Origin: JAAZLS01 sp964463285
Lineage (GTDB): Bacteria; Bacillota; Dethiobacteria; DTU022
Direction of reading: 5' to 3'
Assembly: GCA_964463285.1 (NCBI GenBank)
Contig: CAYXBB010000014.1
Span: 1-41,610, forward strand
Length of the DNA: 41,610 bases
Translations under genes and position numbers: made by a program
The notes under the pieces: model-generated
What the model was told of the DNA's origin: nothing
Database searches by the model: none
The model's input: only the letters and a program-made list of their open reading frames with translations
Shown here: positions 1 to 8,584 of the stretch, piece by piece
Position numbering within the stretch: position 1 is the first letter of the stretch
Layout: every line of letters starts with the position of its first letter

Positions 1-3
1 AAA

Positions 4-27
4 ACAGACCTAAGTTTTCCGGTCTGT
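4..27 (+). other. Weak hairpin at the left edge
   Basis: A 7-bp inverted repeat (ACAGACC at 4-10, GGTCTGT at 21-27, 10-nt loop) is followed by CCCCATTTT. It could be the tail of a terminator for a gene left of the window, but the T-run is short and interrupted. Nothing else firm was found between it and walR; no convincing promoter could be picked in 28-175. Confidence 0.2.
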
Positions 28-175
28 CCCCATTTTGCTGGAGCTAAACTGTAACCCTTTGCTTATGGAAAGGGTCTATTTTTTATTGTGCCGGACAAAA
101 CCGGATCGGCAGGAGATCTTTAAGGGTGAGGCGAAAGGATTACATAATTATTTCCTGAAAGATCGAGTGAGTGCA

Positions 176-877
176 ATGCCTGAAAAAATATTAGTGGTGG
201 ACGACGAGCGGCCCATCGCGGAAATTTTAAAGTATAACCTGGAAAAAGAAGGTTTTGAAGTAGTTATGGGGTTTGATGGCCGTGAGGCCCTGGATTTGGT
301 GGCAAGGGAGCAACCGGATCTGATAATCCTGGATATTATGCTGCCGAAAAAAGACGGCTTTACGGTTTGCCGGGAGATCCGTTCTACCAGACAAGTTCCC
401 ATAATTATGCTTTCTGCCAGGGAAACGGAGATAGACAAGGTGCTGGGATTGGAGCTGGGCGCCGATGATTATGTAACCAAGCCATTTAGCGCTCGGGAAG
501 TTACGGCCCGGGTTAAGGCTATTCTGAGGCGCTCCAAGGTAACCCTTCCAGAGATTGAAGAGTCTAGGCAGCTTCGTTGCGGATCGCTGCTGGCCGATTT
601 CGACCGAATGGAAGTTTCGCGCTCCGGGCAGCTAATTGATCTTACTTACCGGGAATTTGAGTTGCTGGCCTATATGATGCGACGCCCGGGGCACGTGTTT
701 AGCCGGCAGCAACTTCTGGATGAAGTATGGGGTTACGATTACATATTGGATGAGCGGACAGTAGATGTTACCGTGCGGCGCCTGCGGGAAAAAATTGAGC
801 TCAATCCGGCCGACCCGGAGTATATTTACACCAAGCGAGGGGTTGGCTATTATTTCAGGGAAAGCCTTCATGTTTAA
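176..877 (+). CDS. walR: Response regulator WalR (YycF), OmpR family
   Basis: Essential cell-wall-homeostasis response regulator, 233 aa. The receiver domain (about 1-120) has the acidic pair in the LVVDD motif, phospho-acceptor Asp53 in the ILDIMLP motif and the conserved Lys of YVTKPF. An OmpR-type winged helix (about 135-232) follows, ending in the typical TVDVTVRRLREK recognition-helix region and KRGVGYYF wing. The ATG at 176 gives the start expected for the family (MPEKILVVDD); the open frame extends further upstream but that part has no family resemblance. A GTG at 167 is an alternative, and neither has a strong ribosome-binding site. The stop overlaps the walK start by 8 nt, and walK-yycH-yycI follow, which is the diagnostic context for WalR rather than PhoP. 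Confidence 0.93.
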   Translation: MPEKILVVDDERPIAEILKYNLEKEGFEVVMGFDGREALDLVAREQPDLIILDIMLPKKDGFTVCREIRSTRQVPIIMLSARETEIDKVLGLELGADDYVTKPFSAREVTARVKAILRRSKVTLPEIEESRQLRCGSLLADFDRMEVSRSGQLIDLTYREFELLAYMMRRPGHVFSRQQLLDEVWGYDYILDERTVDVTVRRLREKIELNPADPEYIYTKRGVGYYFRESLHV

Positions 878-2633
878 TAGCCTGCAGTGGAAGGTTATAA
901 TAATTTATTCCCTTTTGTTATTATTTACACTGCAACTGATCGGGGTTTATCTGGTTCAGGATCTGGAGAAATATTACCTGGAGAGCTACAAGGAAAATTT
1001 AGAAAACCAGGCTAAGTTACTATCCACTTTTATCTCTCCCCGGCCTCTGGAGGAACGAAGCGCAGAAGATATTGCCTATCTGGTAAAAGAGCTGCGCGGC
1101 CTATGGGAGATGGATATAATAGTTCTTGACAGCAATGCCCGGGTTGTAGGTTCCTCGGGCAGACAGGATATCATAGGTAGCCGTTTAATCCGGGAAGAAG
1201 TTACATCGGCGCTTTCCAGTACAACCAGTGGTGCCATCAGGATTGATCCTTCTACCGGAGAGCGACGCTACTACCTGGCAGTTCCGTTAATAAGCGGAGG
1301 AAGTACGGTGGGCCTTATTTATTTAAACGGTTCTTTAAACAGTGTGGATGGCACTTTGAACCAGATAAAGTTAACCTTGATCACCGGATCCGGAATAGCG
1401 CTGGCCATTGGCTTTTGCCTGGGCCTAATTTTAACCAGGACGATAACCGGCCCTATTTTAGAGGTAACCCGGAAGGCCCATAAAATGGCCCAGGGAGACT
1501 TTTCTCTGCCCATCCAGGTTGTCTCCACCGATGAAATAGGCCAGTTGAGCCGATCGTTCAATTACCTTTCTTCTCGTTTAGACCAGAATTTAAAAGAAAT
1601 ATCTGCAGAGAAAGGCAAGGTAGAAGCCATTATTAACCATATGAACGACGGGGTGATCGCTTTGGACTCCCGGGGCAGTATTATTCATATCAATCCGGCT
1701 GCCCGGAAAATCATTTCCGCTTGGCCGGAAAATCAGCTTGAACTCGGGGATTCCGGATTAGACATGCTGGAACGTCTTGCCGGTTCGCAGGTTGTCGGGA
1801 CGCTAAACAGGCAGGAAGAGCCGACAAATTTTGAGATAGTTTGGGAACGACCGGCAAGGGTATTTCAATTTCAACTGGTCCCTTACCAACGAGAAAAAGG
1901 GCATGCCGGGGGAACCCTGGTGGTAATTCATGATATTACCAAGGAGAGAGAACTGATCCGGCTGCAACAGGAATTTGTGGCCGATGTTTCCCATGAACTG
2001 CGTACTCCTTTAACTACCATTAAGAGTTATGTGGAAGCGCTTTTAGACGGAGCTACCGGCGATCAAGAGCTGGGTCACCGCTTTTTAAAGGTCCTGGAGA
2101 AAGAGACCGACCGCATGGTCCGCCTGGTTAAGGATTTGCTGGTCCTCTCGTTGTTGGATTCCCGGCAGGTGGAGCTGCATAAGACCAGGGTCAACTTGCC
2201 CGATCTGATCCGGGAAGCAGTTGATTATATCCAGCAAAGGCAAGAAGATTTTCCGGAAATTTTATTCAATTTTTGCAAGCAACCTCCTCCGGTAGAGGTA
2301 GATCGGGGAAGGATTATGCAGGTGGCCACCAATATCATCAGCAATGCAGTTCATTACACTTCTCCGAAAGGGAAAATACGGATAGGGGTTTTACTGCAAC
2401 CGTCTTCCTTAAAAGTTGTCGTTGCTGATAATGGAACCGGCATACCAGATCAAGATCTTCCCCGGATATTTGAACGGTTTTACCGGGTTGAAAAGGACCG
2501 CTCCCGGGGTTACGGAGGAACCGGACTGGGCTTATCCATCGCTCGCAAAATTATAGAGGCCCACGGGGGGGGGATTGGAGTGAACAGCGCTCTGGGGGAA
2601 GGGACCACGGTCTGGTTTACTTTACCCTTGTAA
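870..2633 (+). CDS. walK: Sensor histidine kinase WalK (YycG)
   Basis: Membrane sensor kinase partner of WalR, 587 aa from the ATG at 870, preceded by AGGGAAAG at about 857-864 and overlapping the walR stop. Order of domains: TM1 (about 8-28), an extracytoplasmic sensor domain (about 30-165), TM2 (about 168-190), HAMP (about 191-245), PAS (about 260-370), HisKA with phospho-acceptor His375 in SHELRTP, then HATPase_c with an N-box (NIISNAVHY), G1 (DNGTGIP) and G2 (GTGLGLSIARKII). The architecture and the 2-TM/HAMP/PAS arrangement match WalK of Bacillota. The longer open frame starting at 765 is an overlap with walR in another frame and is not the true start. Known role of the family: senses cell-wall state and controls autolysins. 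Confidence 0.93.
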   Translation: MFNSLQWKVIIIYSLLLLFTLQLIGVYLVQDLEKYYLESYKENLENQAKLLSTFISPRPLEERSAEDIAYLVKELRGLWEMDIIVLDSNARVVGSSGRQDIIGSRLIREEVTSALSSTTSGAIRIDPSTGERRYYLAVPLISGGSTVGLIYLNGSLNSVDGTLNQIKLTLITGSGIALAIGFCLGLILTRTITGPILEVTRKAHKMAQGDFSLPIQVVSTDEIGQLSRSFNYLSSRLDQNLKEISAEKGKVEAIINHMNDGVIALDSRGSIIHINPAARKIISAWPENQLELGDSGLDMLERLAGSQVVGTLNRQEEPTNFEIVWERPARVFQFQLVPYQREKGHAGGTLVVIHDITKERELIRLQQEFVADVSHELRTPLTTIKSYVEALLDGATGDQELGHRFLKVLEKETDRMVRLVKDLLVLSLLDSRQVELHKTRVNLPDLIREAVDYIQQRQEDFPEILFNFCKQPPPVEVDRGRIMQVATNIISNAVHYTSPKGKIRIGVLLQPSSLKVVVADNGTGIPDQDLPRIFERFYRVEKDRSRGYGGTGLGLSIARKIIEAHGGGIGVNSALGEGTTVWFTLPL

Positions 2634-2648
2634 GTGAGGTGCCTGTTA

Positions 2649-3962
2649 TTGAAACAAAGGCTTACTACTATTTTGCTGGTGTTACTGGTGTTATCCAGCC
2701 TGCTGTTAACTTATCAGCTTTGGTACGGTCGTCATCGCTATGACCCGATAGATGAAGAGGGCCCCGAAAGAGTGTTTTTTGAATTGCCCCGCTCGTTGGC
2801 CGACACCATTACCCCGGAGCGGATCCTGGTTAAAGCAGGTGACGGTTACCATCTGCTTCGACATGGCCAGGAGCACTTTGTTTTAATCTGGGGAGAACTC
2901 TCTTCAGCGCTGCAAGCACTTATCGAATATGATTATCGGGCCAGAGAATCGCTGGAGGACAATCAGCCCGATCTGAGGATTTATTTTGATCCTTTGCTGC
3001 CGGTAGGATCAGGTACCCCCTGGTTAGGTAAAGACCGTTACCGGGAGATCAGCAAGCTTGAGCTGTGGTTCGGAGAAGAAGGAACCTGGATAGTATTATA
3101 TGAGACCGCAGGTGGAGACGAACTGGCCTTGAAACTGCCCGGACAGGTAGTTCCTACTGTGCGGGAAGCGTTTTCTGAAGAGCTGCCCCATTACGAGTTG
3201 TTAACTCCGGAAATGCTTGGCCCCTTGACGGACCAGCTTGCAATCAAGGGGGAGCTGGCTGTTCCCCTTCCTCCGATAGAGATGCCGGAACTTTATTTAA
3301 ACAAAGAGATCCTGGACCAGGATAGCCTGGTGAGCGCTTTTTTTGTGGATCGCAGCCTGGTACGCAAAATTCAGGAGAAGTCCGGAGCGGTTATCTATAC
3401 CGACGGCGCCAAAGGCTTGAGGATAAGGCAAGGAATTGAGTTTTCAGACCCTGTACAGGAAAAAAGTTTAACTAACCTGTCTTACCTGTCTATTTTAAGT
3501 GCCTGCAGCAAATATATTTGTTCCTACGGAGGATGGCCGAAGGAACTGCGCCTGCAAAAGATTATAATTAAAAACGGGGATCGGCATCCCCTCTACCGGG
3601 CTTACTGGAAATATTATAGGGGGGGATATCCTCTGGTAGAGGCTGATCAGGCAGTTTCTCTGGCATTTAGCGGCAGTGGGCTGGTGGAATATTGCCGGGT
3701 GGTCCATACTATTCAACCGTCTAGTGACACTGTTTGTCAGATTACCCCTTATCTTCAAGCTCTAGAGGAGTCGATTGATATATATTACCGGCGTTACGGG
3801 GAGGCTGCGCCCCTAATACTGGAGGCGATAGATCTGGTATATGCGGAAACCGGTTTTCCCCATCAACCGGAGGCTGTGCCGGCCTGGCTTATTCAGATCA
3901 ATGAAGAACGGATCATACTGAAGGCGGGGGATCTTTCTCCACTAGAAGGAGACGGGCTATGA
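2649..3962 (+). CDS. yycH: YycH-type regulator of WalRK
   Basis: About 437 aa. One N-terminal membrane anchor (residues about 5-25, LLVLLVLSSLLL) is followed by a long extracytoplasmic region, as in YycH, which modulates WalK from the outer face of the membrane. Sequence conservation in this family is low; the call rests on the single anchor, the length and the position between walK and a yycI-like gene. Start: GTG at 2634 abuts the walK stop, but GAGGTG at 2638-2643 is correctly spaced for the TTG at 2649, which I prefer. The stop overlaps the next start by 4 nt (ATGA), implying translational coupling. Confidence 0.8.
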   Translation: MKQRLTTILLVLLVLSSLLLTYQLWYGRHRYDPIDEEGPERVFFELPRSLADTITPERILVKAGDGYHLLRHGQEHFVLIWGELSSALQALIEYDYRARESLEDNQPDLRIYFDPLLPVGSGTPWLGKDRYREISKLELWFGEEGTWIVLYETAGGDELALKLPGQVVPTVREAFSEELPHYELLTPEMLGPLTDQLAIKGELAVPLPPIEMPELYLNKEILDQDSLVSAFFVDRSLVRKIQEKSGAVIYTDGAKGLRIRQGIEFSDPVQEKSLTNLSYLSILSACSKYICSYGGWPKELRLQKIIIKNGDRHPLYRAYWKYYRGGYPLVEADQAVSLAFSGSGLVEYCRVVHTIQPSSDTVCQITPYLQALEESIDIYYRRYGEAAPLILEAIDLVYAETGFPHQPEAVPAWLIQINEERIILKAGDLSPLEGDGL

Positions 3963-4837
3963 ATACGGATCGAGCCAAGATTGCCCTGATAGTTGCTTTT
4001 TTAGGATTAAATCTATTTTTGGCATATAATTTGTTTTCCCCTGATTTTAGAGGACAACCATCTTCCGACCTGCCTGTAGAAGAGCTGCAAAGGATTGAGC
4101 TGTTTATCCAGGACTCCGGTTACAGGTTGGATGTCCCCCTGGATCGGACAGTGCAGACCGGCACCTTTATTACTGTGGCTCCATATTCCTTTGAGCGTTC
4201 CCTGGTGGCTGAAGAGGCGTATTCTGTTGCTTACGGAGAACAGGCGGACATTTATCATTGTCCCGGCAAACAGGTTAAATTTTACCCGGGAGGACGGACA
4301 GAGATCTGCTATACTCCGGGAGTACCTTTGGATCTATTCGACTCTACAGAGGAAGAGTTGAAAATTCTGGTGCAGACCTTCCTGCAGGACAGTATACCTT
4401 TTCTGCAATTAAAGTTTGATCTGATACAGGAGGGAGGCTCCGGAGAGCGAATTATTACCTATACTCAAACCTTTGAGGGGGCTGACATATATTCTAGTTT
4501 TGTTAAGGCAACGGTCATTGGAGGGAGCCTAACCATGGTAGAATACCTTTGGCTTATGCCCCTCAAGCGCCCCCAGGAACACCCTATAAACATGATTTCA
4601 GCGGCGGAAGCGGTATTAAAGCTGGTTGAAGAGTTGGGGCCTGTCGACCAACCCCGCTATGTTGTCCGTTTGGACCTGGGCTTTTATTCGCAGGAATATG
4701 AAGCCGAGCAATGGGATGTGCCTCCGGTGTGGCGAATTATACTTGATCACCGGCAAACCTACTATGTTAATGCTTTTACCGGTAATTTGGAGAACGATTT
4801 GAATATAAATGAGAATGAAAGATCTAATAAATTTTAA
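3959..4837 (+). CDS. yycI: YycI-type regulator of WalRK
   Basis: 292 aa, ATG at 3959 with GAAGGAGA 7 nt upstream and a 4-nt overlap with yycH. One N-terminal membrane helix (about 7-27, IALIVAFLGLNLFLAYNLF) precedes an extracytoplasmic domain. The C-terminal half (about 165-285) has the YycH/YycI-like fold features: an aromatic-rich strand pattern and an ending like WRIILDHRQTYYVNAFTG, which recalls PepSY-like repeats. YycI works with YycH to regulate WalK in the membrane. The assignment is from operon position plus topology and the C-terminal pattern. Confidence 0.82.
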   Translation: MNTDRAKIALIVAFLGLNLFLAYNLFSPDFRGQPSSDLPVEELQRIELFIQDSGYRLDVPLDRTVQTGTFITVAPYSFERSLVAEEAYSVAYGEQADIYHCPGKQVKFYPGGRTEICYTPGVPLDLFDSTEEELKILVQTFLQDSIPFLQLKFDLIQEGGSGERIITYTQTFEGADIYSSFVKATVIGGSLTMVEYLWLMPLKRPQEHPINMISAAEAVLKLVEELGPVDQPRYVVRLDLGFYSQEYEAEQWDVPPVWRIILDHRQTYYVNAFTGNLENDLNINENERSNKF

Positions 4838-4854
4838 ACTTGCAGGAGGGGCTA

Positions 4855-6141
4855 ATGGAAAAGCTATTAATCGCAGGCGGTCAAAGGTTACGGGGCCAGG
4901 TGAAGATAAGCGGCTCCAAAAATGCAGCTGTGGCCATACTGCCGGCAGCGATCATGACCAGGGAGAAGGTTGAGTTACAAAACCTTCCGGATATTACAGA
5001 TGTGAGGGTGCTGGTAGCCATCCTAGAAAATCTAGGGGTGGCCATTCGCAGAAGGGGCCGCAATTCAATTGTGCTTAGTTCTCCGGGCTTAAGAAGTTAT
5101 TCCCCTCCTTATGATATGGTAAAAAAACTAAGGGCCTCCTATTATCTTATGGGCAGTTTGCTGGCTCGCTTTGGTCGGGCCGAAGTGCCCATCCCCGGGG
5201 GATGTGACTTTGGGCCCCGCCCGATCGATCAACATTTAAAAGGATTTTCCGCTCTGGGAGCCGACATTGAGATTGAACATGGGCTGGTAAAACTGGAGGC
5301 AGAGAAACTGCAGGGGGCCCACATTTATTTGGATGTGGTCAGTGTAGGAGCCACTATTAATTTAATGCTGGCAGCGGCAGTGGCGGAAGGACAGACCATC
5401 ATTGAGAATGCTTCCAAGGAACCCGAGATAGTGGATACCGCCAACTTTCTAAATGCCATGGGCGCTTCCATTAAAGGTGCCGGCACGGACGTAATTCGGA
5501 TCGAAGGCACCAAGCTGTTCTCCAGTGTTAATCATACCATTATTCCCGATCGCATAGAAGCGGGATCTTTTATGGTAGCGGCGGTGGCCACGGACGGGGA
5601 GATCCTAGTAGAAGGGGTTATTCCCAAACATCTGGAGGCGATCACTGCCAAGCTCAGGGAAGCAGGAGCAAAAATTGATCTGCAGGCTGACCGGGTGAAA
5701 GTAAAGCGAGGACCCCAATTGTTGCCGGTGGACATCAAGACATTTGTATACCCCGGATTCCCAACCGATCTCCAGCCGATTGCAATGACCTTACTGACAG
5801 CGGCGGAAGGGACCAGCGTAATTACGGAAAATGTATTTGAAACCAGATTTCGCCATGTAGACGAATTAAAACGAATGGGGGCACAAATTAAGGTGGAAGG
5901 CCGCACGGCAGTGATTGAAGGGGGATCGCCTCTTACCGGAGCACCGGTTAAGACTACTGATTTAAGGGCCGGCGCTGCCATGCTGGTAGGCGGGTTTATG
6001 GCCCAGGGGGAGACCATTTTAACTGGAATAGAGCAGATCTATCGCGGTTATGAAGATATTGAAGCCAAATTAATTAACTTGGGAGCCCGTCTCAAACGTA
6101 TCCATGAAGACCTGCTCACCTCTTCCCGGGAGAGTGGCTGA
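4855..6141 (+). CDS. murA: UDP-N-acetylglucosamine 1-carboxyvinyltransferase (MurA), copy 1
   Basis: First committed step of peptidoglycan synthesis: transfer of enolpyruvate from PEP to UDP-GlcNAc in the cytoplasm. 428 aa, normal for the family. Lys22-Asn23 lie in the SGSKNA motif; the fosfomycin-target catalytic Cys117 lies in PGGCDFGPRPIDQHLKG; the C-terminal EPSP-synthase-like half ends with RGYEDIEAKL. Start ATG at 4855 is set by AGGAGGGG at about 4844-4850; the open frame's upstream TTG (4840) lies before that site. Placement directly after yycI ties it to the wall-stress operon. A second MurA begins at 41299, so this genome has the two-copy arrangement known in low-GC Gram-positives. 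Confidence 0.96.
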   Translation: MEKLLIAGGQRLRGQVKISGSKNAAVAILPAAIMTREKVELQNLPDITDVRVLVAILENLGVAIRRRGRNSIVLSSPGLRSYSPPYDMVKKLRASYYLMGSLLARFGRAEVPIPGGCDFGPRPIDQHLKGFSALGADIEIEHGLVKLEAEKLQGAHIYLDVVSVGATINLMLAAAVAEGQTIIENASKEPEIVDTANFLNAMGASIKGAGTDVIRIEGTKLFSSVNHTIIPDRIEAGSFMVAAVATDGEILVEGVIPKHLEAITAKLREAGAKIDLQADRVKVKRGPQLLPVDIKTFVYPGFPTDLQPIAMTLLTAAEGTSVITENVFETRFRHVDELKRMGAQIKVEGRTAVIEGGSPLTGAPVKTTDLRAGAAMLVGGFMAQGETILTGIEQIYRGYEDIEAKLINLGARLKRIHEDLLTSSRESG

Positions 6142-6740
6142 TGGAACTTTTGTTAATTCGCCACGGTACCACTCAGGCCAATCTGGAACAGCGATTCCAG
6201 GGGCGGCTAGATACAACCCTTGCTCCGGAAGGGAAACGGGAATCAGAAAAAATAGCCCACCGCTTGAAACATTCTCCTCCGGATTGGTTCTTTAGTAGTG
6301 ATCTAAAGCGGGCCTGGGAAACCGCCCAGATTATTTCCCGGGAAATAAAAGTTAAAGTCAGCCCGTTGTACCAGTTGAGAGAATGTTCCTGGGGAGATAT
6401 TGAAGGGTTGACCCGGGAGGAGGTAGCAAAACGTTATCCTGCCCTGCAACCCGGACGGCTCCCGGCAATCATACCCGGCGCGGAAAGAAAAAGGTGGCTG
6501 ATGGTAAGGGTTAGATCTGTGCTGTCTTTGATAACCTCCATCGCCGACAGCCGGTGCAGGGTGCTGCTGGTCAGCCATGGCCGGTTTATCAACGCCTTTA
6601 TCTCTACCTGCCTGGGCTTAAGAGCCCGTGATCTCTGGCCCTTCTCCCCTGCACCGGCTTCGCTATCTGTTTTGGACTATCTGGCAGAAGAGAAAAGATT
6701 TAAGCTGTTACTGTTTAATGATTGCAGCCATTTACGGTAA
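6141..6740 (+). CDS. Histidine phosphatase superfamily (phosphoglycerate-mutase-like) protein
   Basis: 199 aa. The N-terminal RHG motif (Arg7-His8-Gly9 in LLIRHGTTQAN) supplies the phospho-histidine; a conserved Glu in the LRECSWGDIEG segment and the second His in LLVSHGRFINAF complete the active site. The ATG shares its A with the murA stop TGA (6139-6141), so the two are coupled. The substrate cannot be read from sequence: relatives include CobC-type phosphatases and broad-specificity sugar-phosphate phosphatases. The neighbourhood (MurA, HtrA) gives no clear substrate. About 20 residues shorter than typical GpmA-type mutases, which argues for phosphatase rather than mutase. Confidence 0.85.
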   Translation: MELLLIRHGTTQANLEQRFQGRLDTTLAPEGKRESEKIAHRLKHSPPDWFFSSDLKRAWETAQIISREIKVKVSPLYQLRECSWGDIEGLTREEVAKRYPALQPGRLPAIIPGAERKRWLMVRVRSVLSLITSIADSRCRVLLVSHGRFINAFISTCLGLRARDLWPFSPAPASLSVLDYLAEEKRFKLLLFNDCSHLR

Positions 6741-6824
6741 AGGATCTTTACTAACACCCCTTTATTGGGTTAAACTCATGCTTGGCGGGAAAAACTTTTG
6801 CTATGCAAGGAGGTGATAGTCTAG

Positions 6825-7934
6825 ATGGACTTCTATGAGGAATTTGATCGGCCTCCCCGCCGGGGAAACCCACCTCTAGTATTGCTGCTGGTGGGGCTAC
6901 TAGGAGGTATAGTGGGGGCGGGCATATTTTGGGTTTTAGGCGGCCACTACGGATTTCCGAACCGGCAGTCACCGCCGGAATTTCCACCGCCTGCCACAAC
7001 TCGCCTGGAAATAATAGGGGGTGATGCCGCTGCACTGGTGGTAGAAAAGGCAAAGCCGGCAGTGGTGGGGGTTAACAATTATGGTTATGCATACCAGGGC
7101 GGACAAAAGGTAGTCAGGGAACAGGGGTCGGGATCGGGAGCGATTATCTCTGCAGACGGGTATATTGTCACCAATCAGCATGTAATCAACCGGGGTGACG
7201 AGATTACGGTGGTTTTACCCAGTGCTGAGATACTCACCGCGGAACTGGTGGGAGAAGACGAGTTGACTGATTTGGCTTTGTTAAAGGTAGACCGGGACAT
7301 GCTGCCCTATCTTAGCCTGGGGGATTCTTCGGAAATCAAGGTGGGAGAAACATCGATCGCTATCGGAAACCCGTTGAGATACTTTCAGCAAACCGCTACC
7401 GGAGGAATAGTAAGTGCAGTGGAAAGGCAGGTAAATCTGTCCGACAGCAGCTATTCCTATACCTATATCCAAACCGATGCTGCTATCAATCCCGGGAATA
7501 GCGGCGGTCCTTTGGTTAACTTAAAGGGAGAAATTATCGGAATCAATTCTGCCAAGATCAAAGAGGTGGGGGTGGAAGGTATCGGATTTGCCATTCCCAG
7601 CAATACGGTGAAGCGGGTGGTAAAGGATCTTAAGGAATACGGCCGGGTAAAAAGGCCCCAACTAGGTATACTGGTTAGAGATTTCTCTATGGAGACCCGG
7701 GTGCTGTCGGATTTGGGGGTGTATGTAGCGGAAGTTGCAAACGGGAGCCCGGCCCAGGCGGGAGGGCTTCGGGAGGGCGATGTGATAGTAAAGGTGGAGG
7801 ATCGGCAAGTGAACTATTCGGCCCAACTGTTTGATGCCTTGCTGAAATATTATCCCGGGGATAAAATCAACTTAACTGTGGATAGAAACGGTTCCACTGT
7901 CACAGTGGCGGTGGAATTGGGCGAAATGAGATAA
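6825..7934 (+). CDS. htrA: Membrane-anchored HtrA/DegP-type serine protease with PDZ domain
   Basis: Envelope quality-control protease, 369 aa. An N-terminal membrane helix (about 17-39) is followed by a Pro-rich linker, a trypsin-like protease domain (about 65-265) with catalytic triad His119 (TNQHV), Asp149 (LTDLALLK) and Ser226 (NPGNSGGPL), and one C-terminal PDZ domain (about 275-365). The start is fixed by a near-perfect Shine-Dalgarno AAGGAGGTGA at 6808-6817, 7 nt before ATG. In Bacillus the homologous gene also follows walRK-yycHI (with yycJ between), so the position is conserved. Likely role: degradation of misfolded exported proteins under wall stress. Confidence 0.94.
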   Translation: MDFYEEFDRPPRRGNPPLVLLLVGLLGGIVGAGIFWVLGGHYGFPNRQSPPEFPPPATTRLEIIGGDAAALVVEKAKPAVVGVNNYGYAYQGGQKVVREQGSGSGAIISADGYIVTNQHVINRGDEITVVLPSAEILTAELVGEDELTDLALLKVDRDMLPYLSLGDSSEIKVGETSIAIGNPLRYFQQTATGGIVSAVERQVNLSDSSYSYTYIQTDAAINPGNSGGPLVNLKGEIIGINSAKIKEVGVEGIGFAIPSNTVKRVVKDLKEYGRVKRPQLGILVRDFSMETRVLSDLGVYVAEVANGSPAQAGGLREGDVIVKVEDRQVNYSAQLFDALLKYYPGDKINLTVDRNGSTVTVAVELGEMR

Positions 7935-7954
7935 CCGGAGGAGGAAATTACAAC

Positions 7955-8569
7955 ATGATTTTTAAATCCCTGGTGGTAGGAATGTTTGCCACCAACTGCT
8001 ACCTGATAGGCTGTCCGGAAACCAGGGAGGCAGCGGTAATAGATCCCGGTTTCGAAGGAAAGAAGATAGTTAACGAAATCCGCGAGCTGGGATTGCAAAT
8101 AAAATACATTATCAATACCCATGGCCATGTGGATCATATCTCCGCTAACTCTCAAATTAAGGAGGTAACCGGGGGGTTAATCTGCCTGCATGAAAAAGAT
8201 TTACAGCTTTACCGGAACCCTTCATTTGGGTTGTCGGCAGGAGCGGGTAAGCAACCGGATCCGGACTGGCTGGTGGTAGAAGGGGATAAAATAACATTTG
8301 GCAGCATACAGCTGCAGGTGTTGGAAACACCGGGTCATACTGAAGGAGGAATTTCCCTGTTAGGCCCTGGTCTAGTGTTTACCGGGGACACGTTGTTTGC
8401 AGGTTCTGTTGGCCGCACTGACCTTCCTGGGGGATCTTTGGAGCAGCAGATACAGAGCATCCATACTAAATTGATGGTATTGCCTGTTAAGACTGTGGTA
8501 TACCCGGGACATGGCCCTGATTCCACCATCGGCCGGGAAAAACAGACCAACCCTTTTTTAAGGTGCTGA
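7955..8569 (+). CDS. MBL-fold metallohydrolase (glyoxalase II-like)
   Basis: 204 aa; GGAGGAGG about 10 nt before ATG. The metal-binding signature HxHxDH is present (His56, His58, Asp60, His61 in NTHGHVDHISAN), followed by the third-strand His in TPGHTEGG, the Asp of FTGDTLFAGSVGR and the C-terminal His in VVYPGHGPDS. This pattern fits the small glyoxalase-II/YcbL-like group: binuclear Zn/Fe thioester or related hydrolase in the cytoplasm. It occupies the place of yycJ in the walRK region, but the length and motifs resemble YcbL more than the YycJ exonuclease-like family. Substrate unknown. It converges with the minus-strand block, the stops being only 15 nt apart. Confidence 0.85.
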   Translation: MIFKSLVVGMFATNCYLIGCPETREAAVIDPGFEGKKIVNEIRELGLQIKYIINTHGHVDHISANSQIKEVTGGLICLHEKDLQLYRNPSFGLSAGAGKQPDPDWLVVEGDKITFGSIQLQVLETPGHTEGGISLLGPGLVFTGDTLFAGSVGRTDLPGGSLEQQIQSIHTKLMVLPVKTVVYPGHGPDSTIGREKQTNPFLRC

Positions 8570-8584
8570 ACCCCCCAGGGCAGT

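Noticed and set aside
765..869. Longer N terminus for walK
   Set aside because: It lies wholly inside walR in another phase and lacks similarity to WalK; the ATG at 870 has a ribosome site.
5532..6017. 161-codon open frame on the minus strand inside murA
   Set aside because: Fully antisense to an intact, motif-rich murA; no ribosome site and no recognisable domain.
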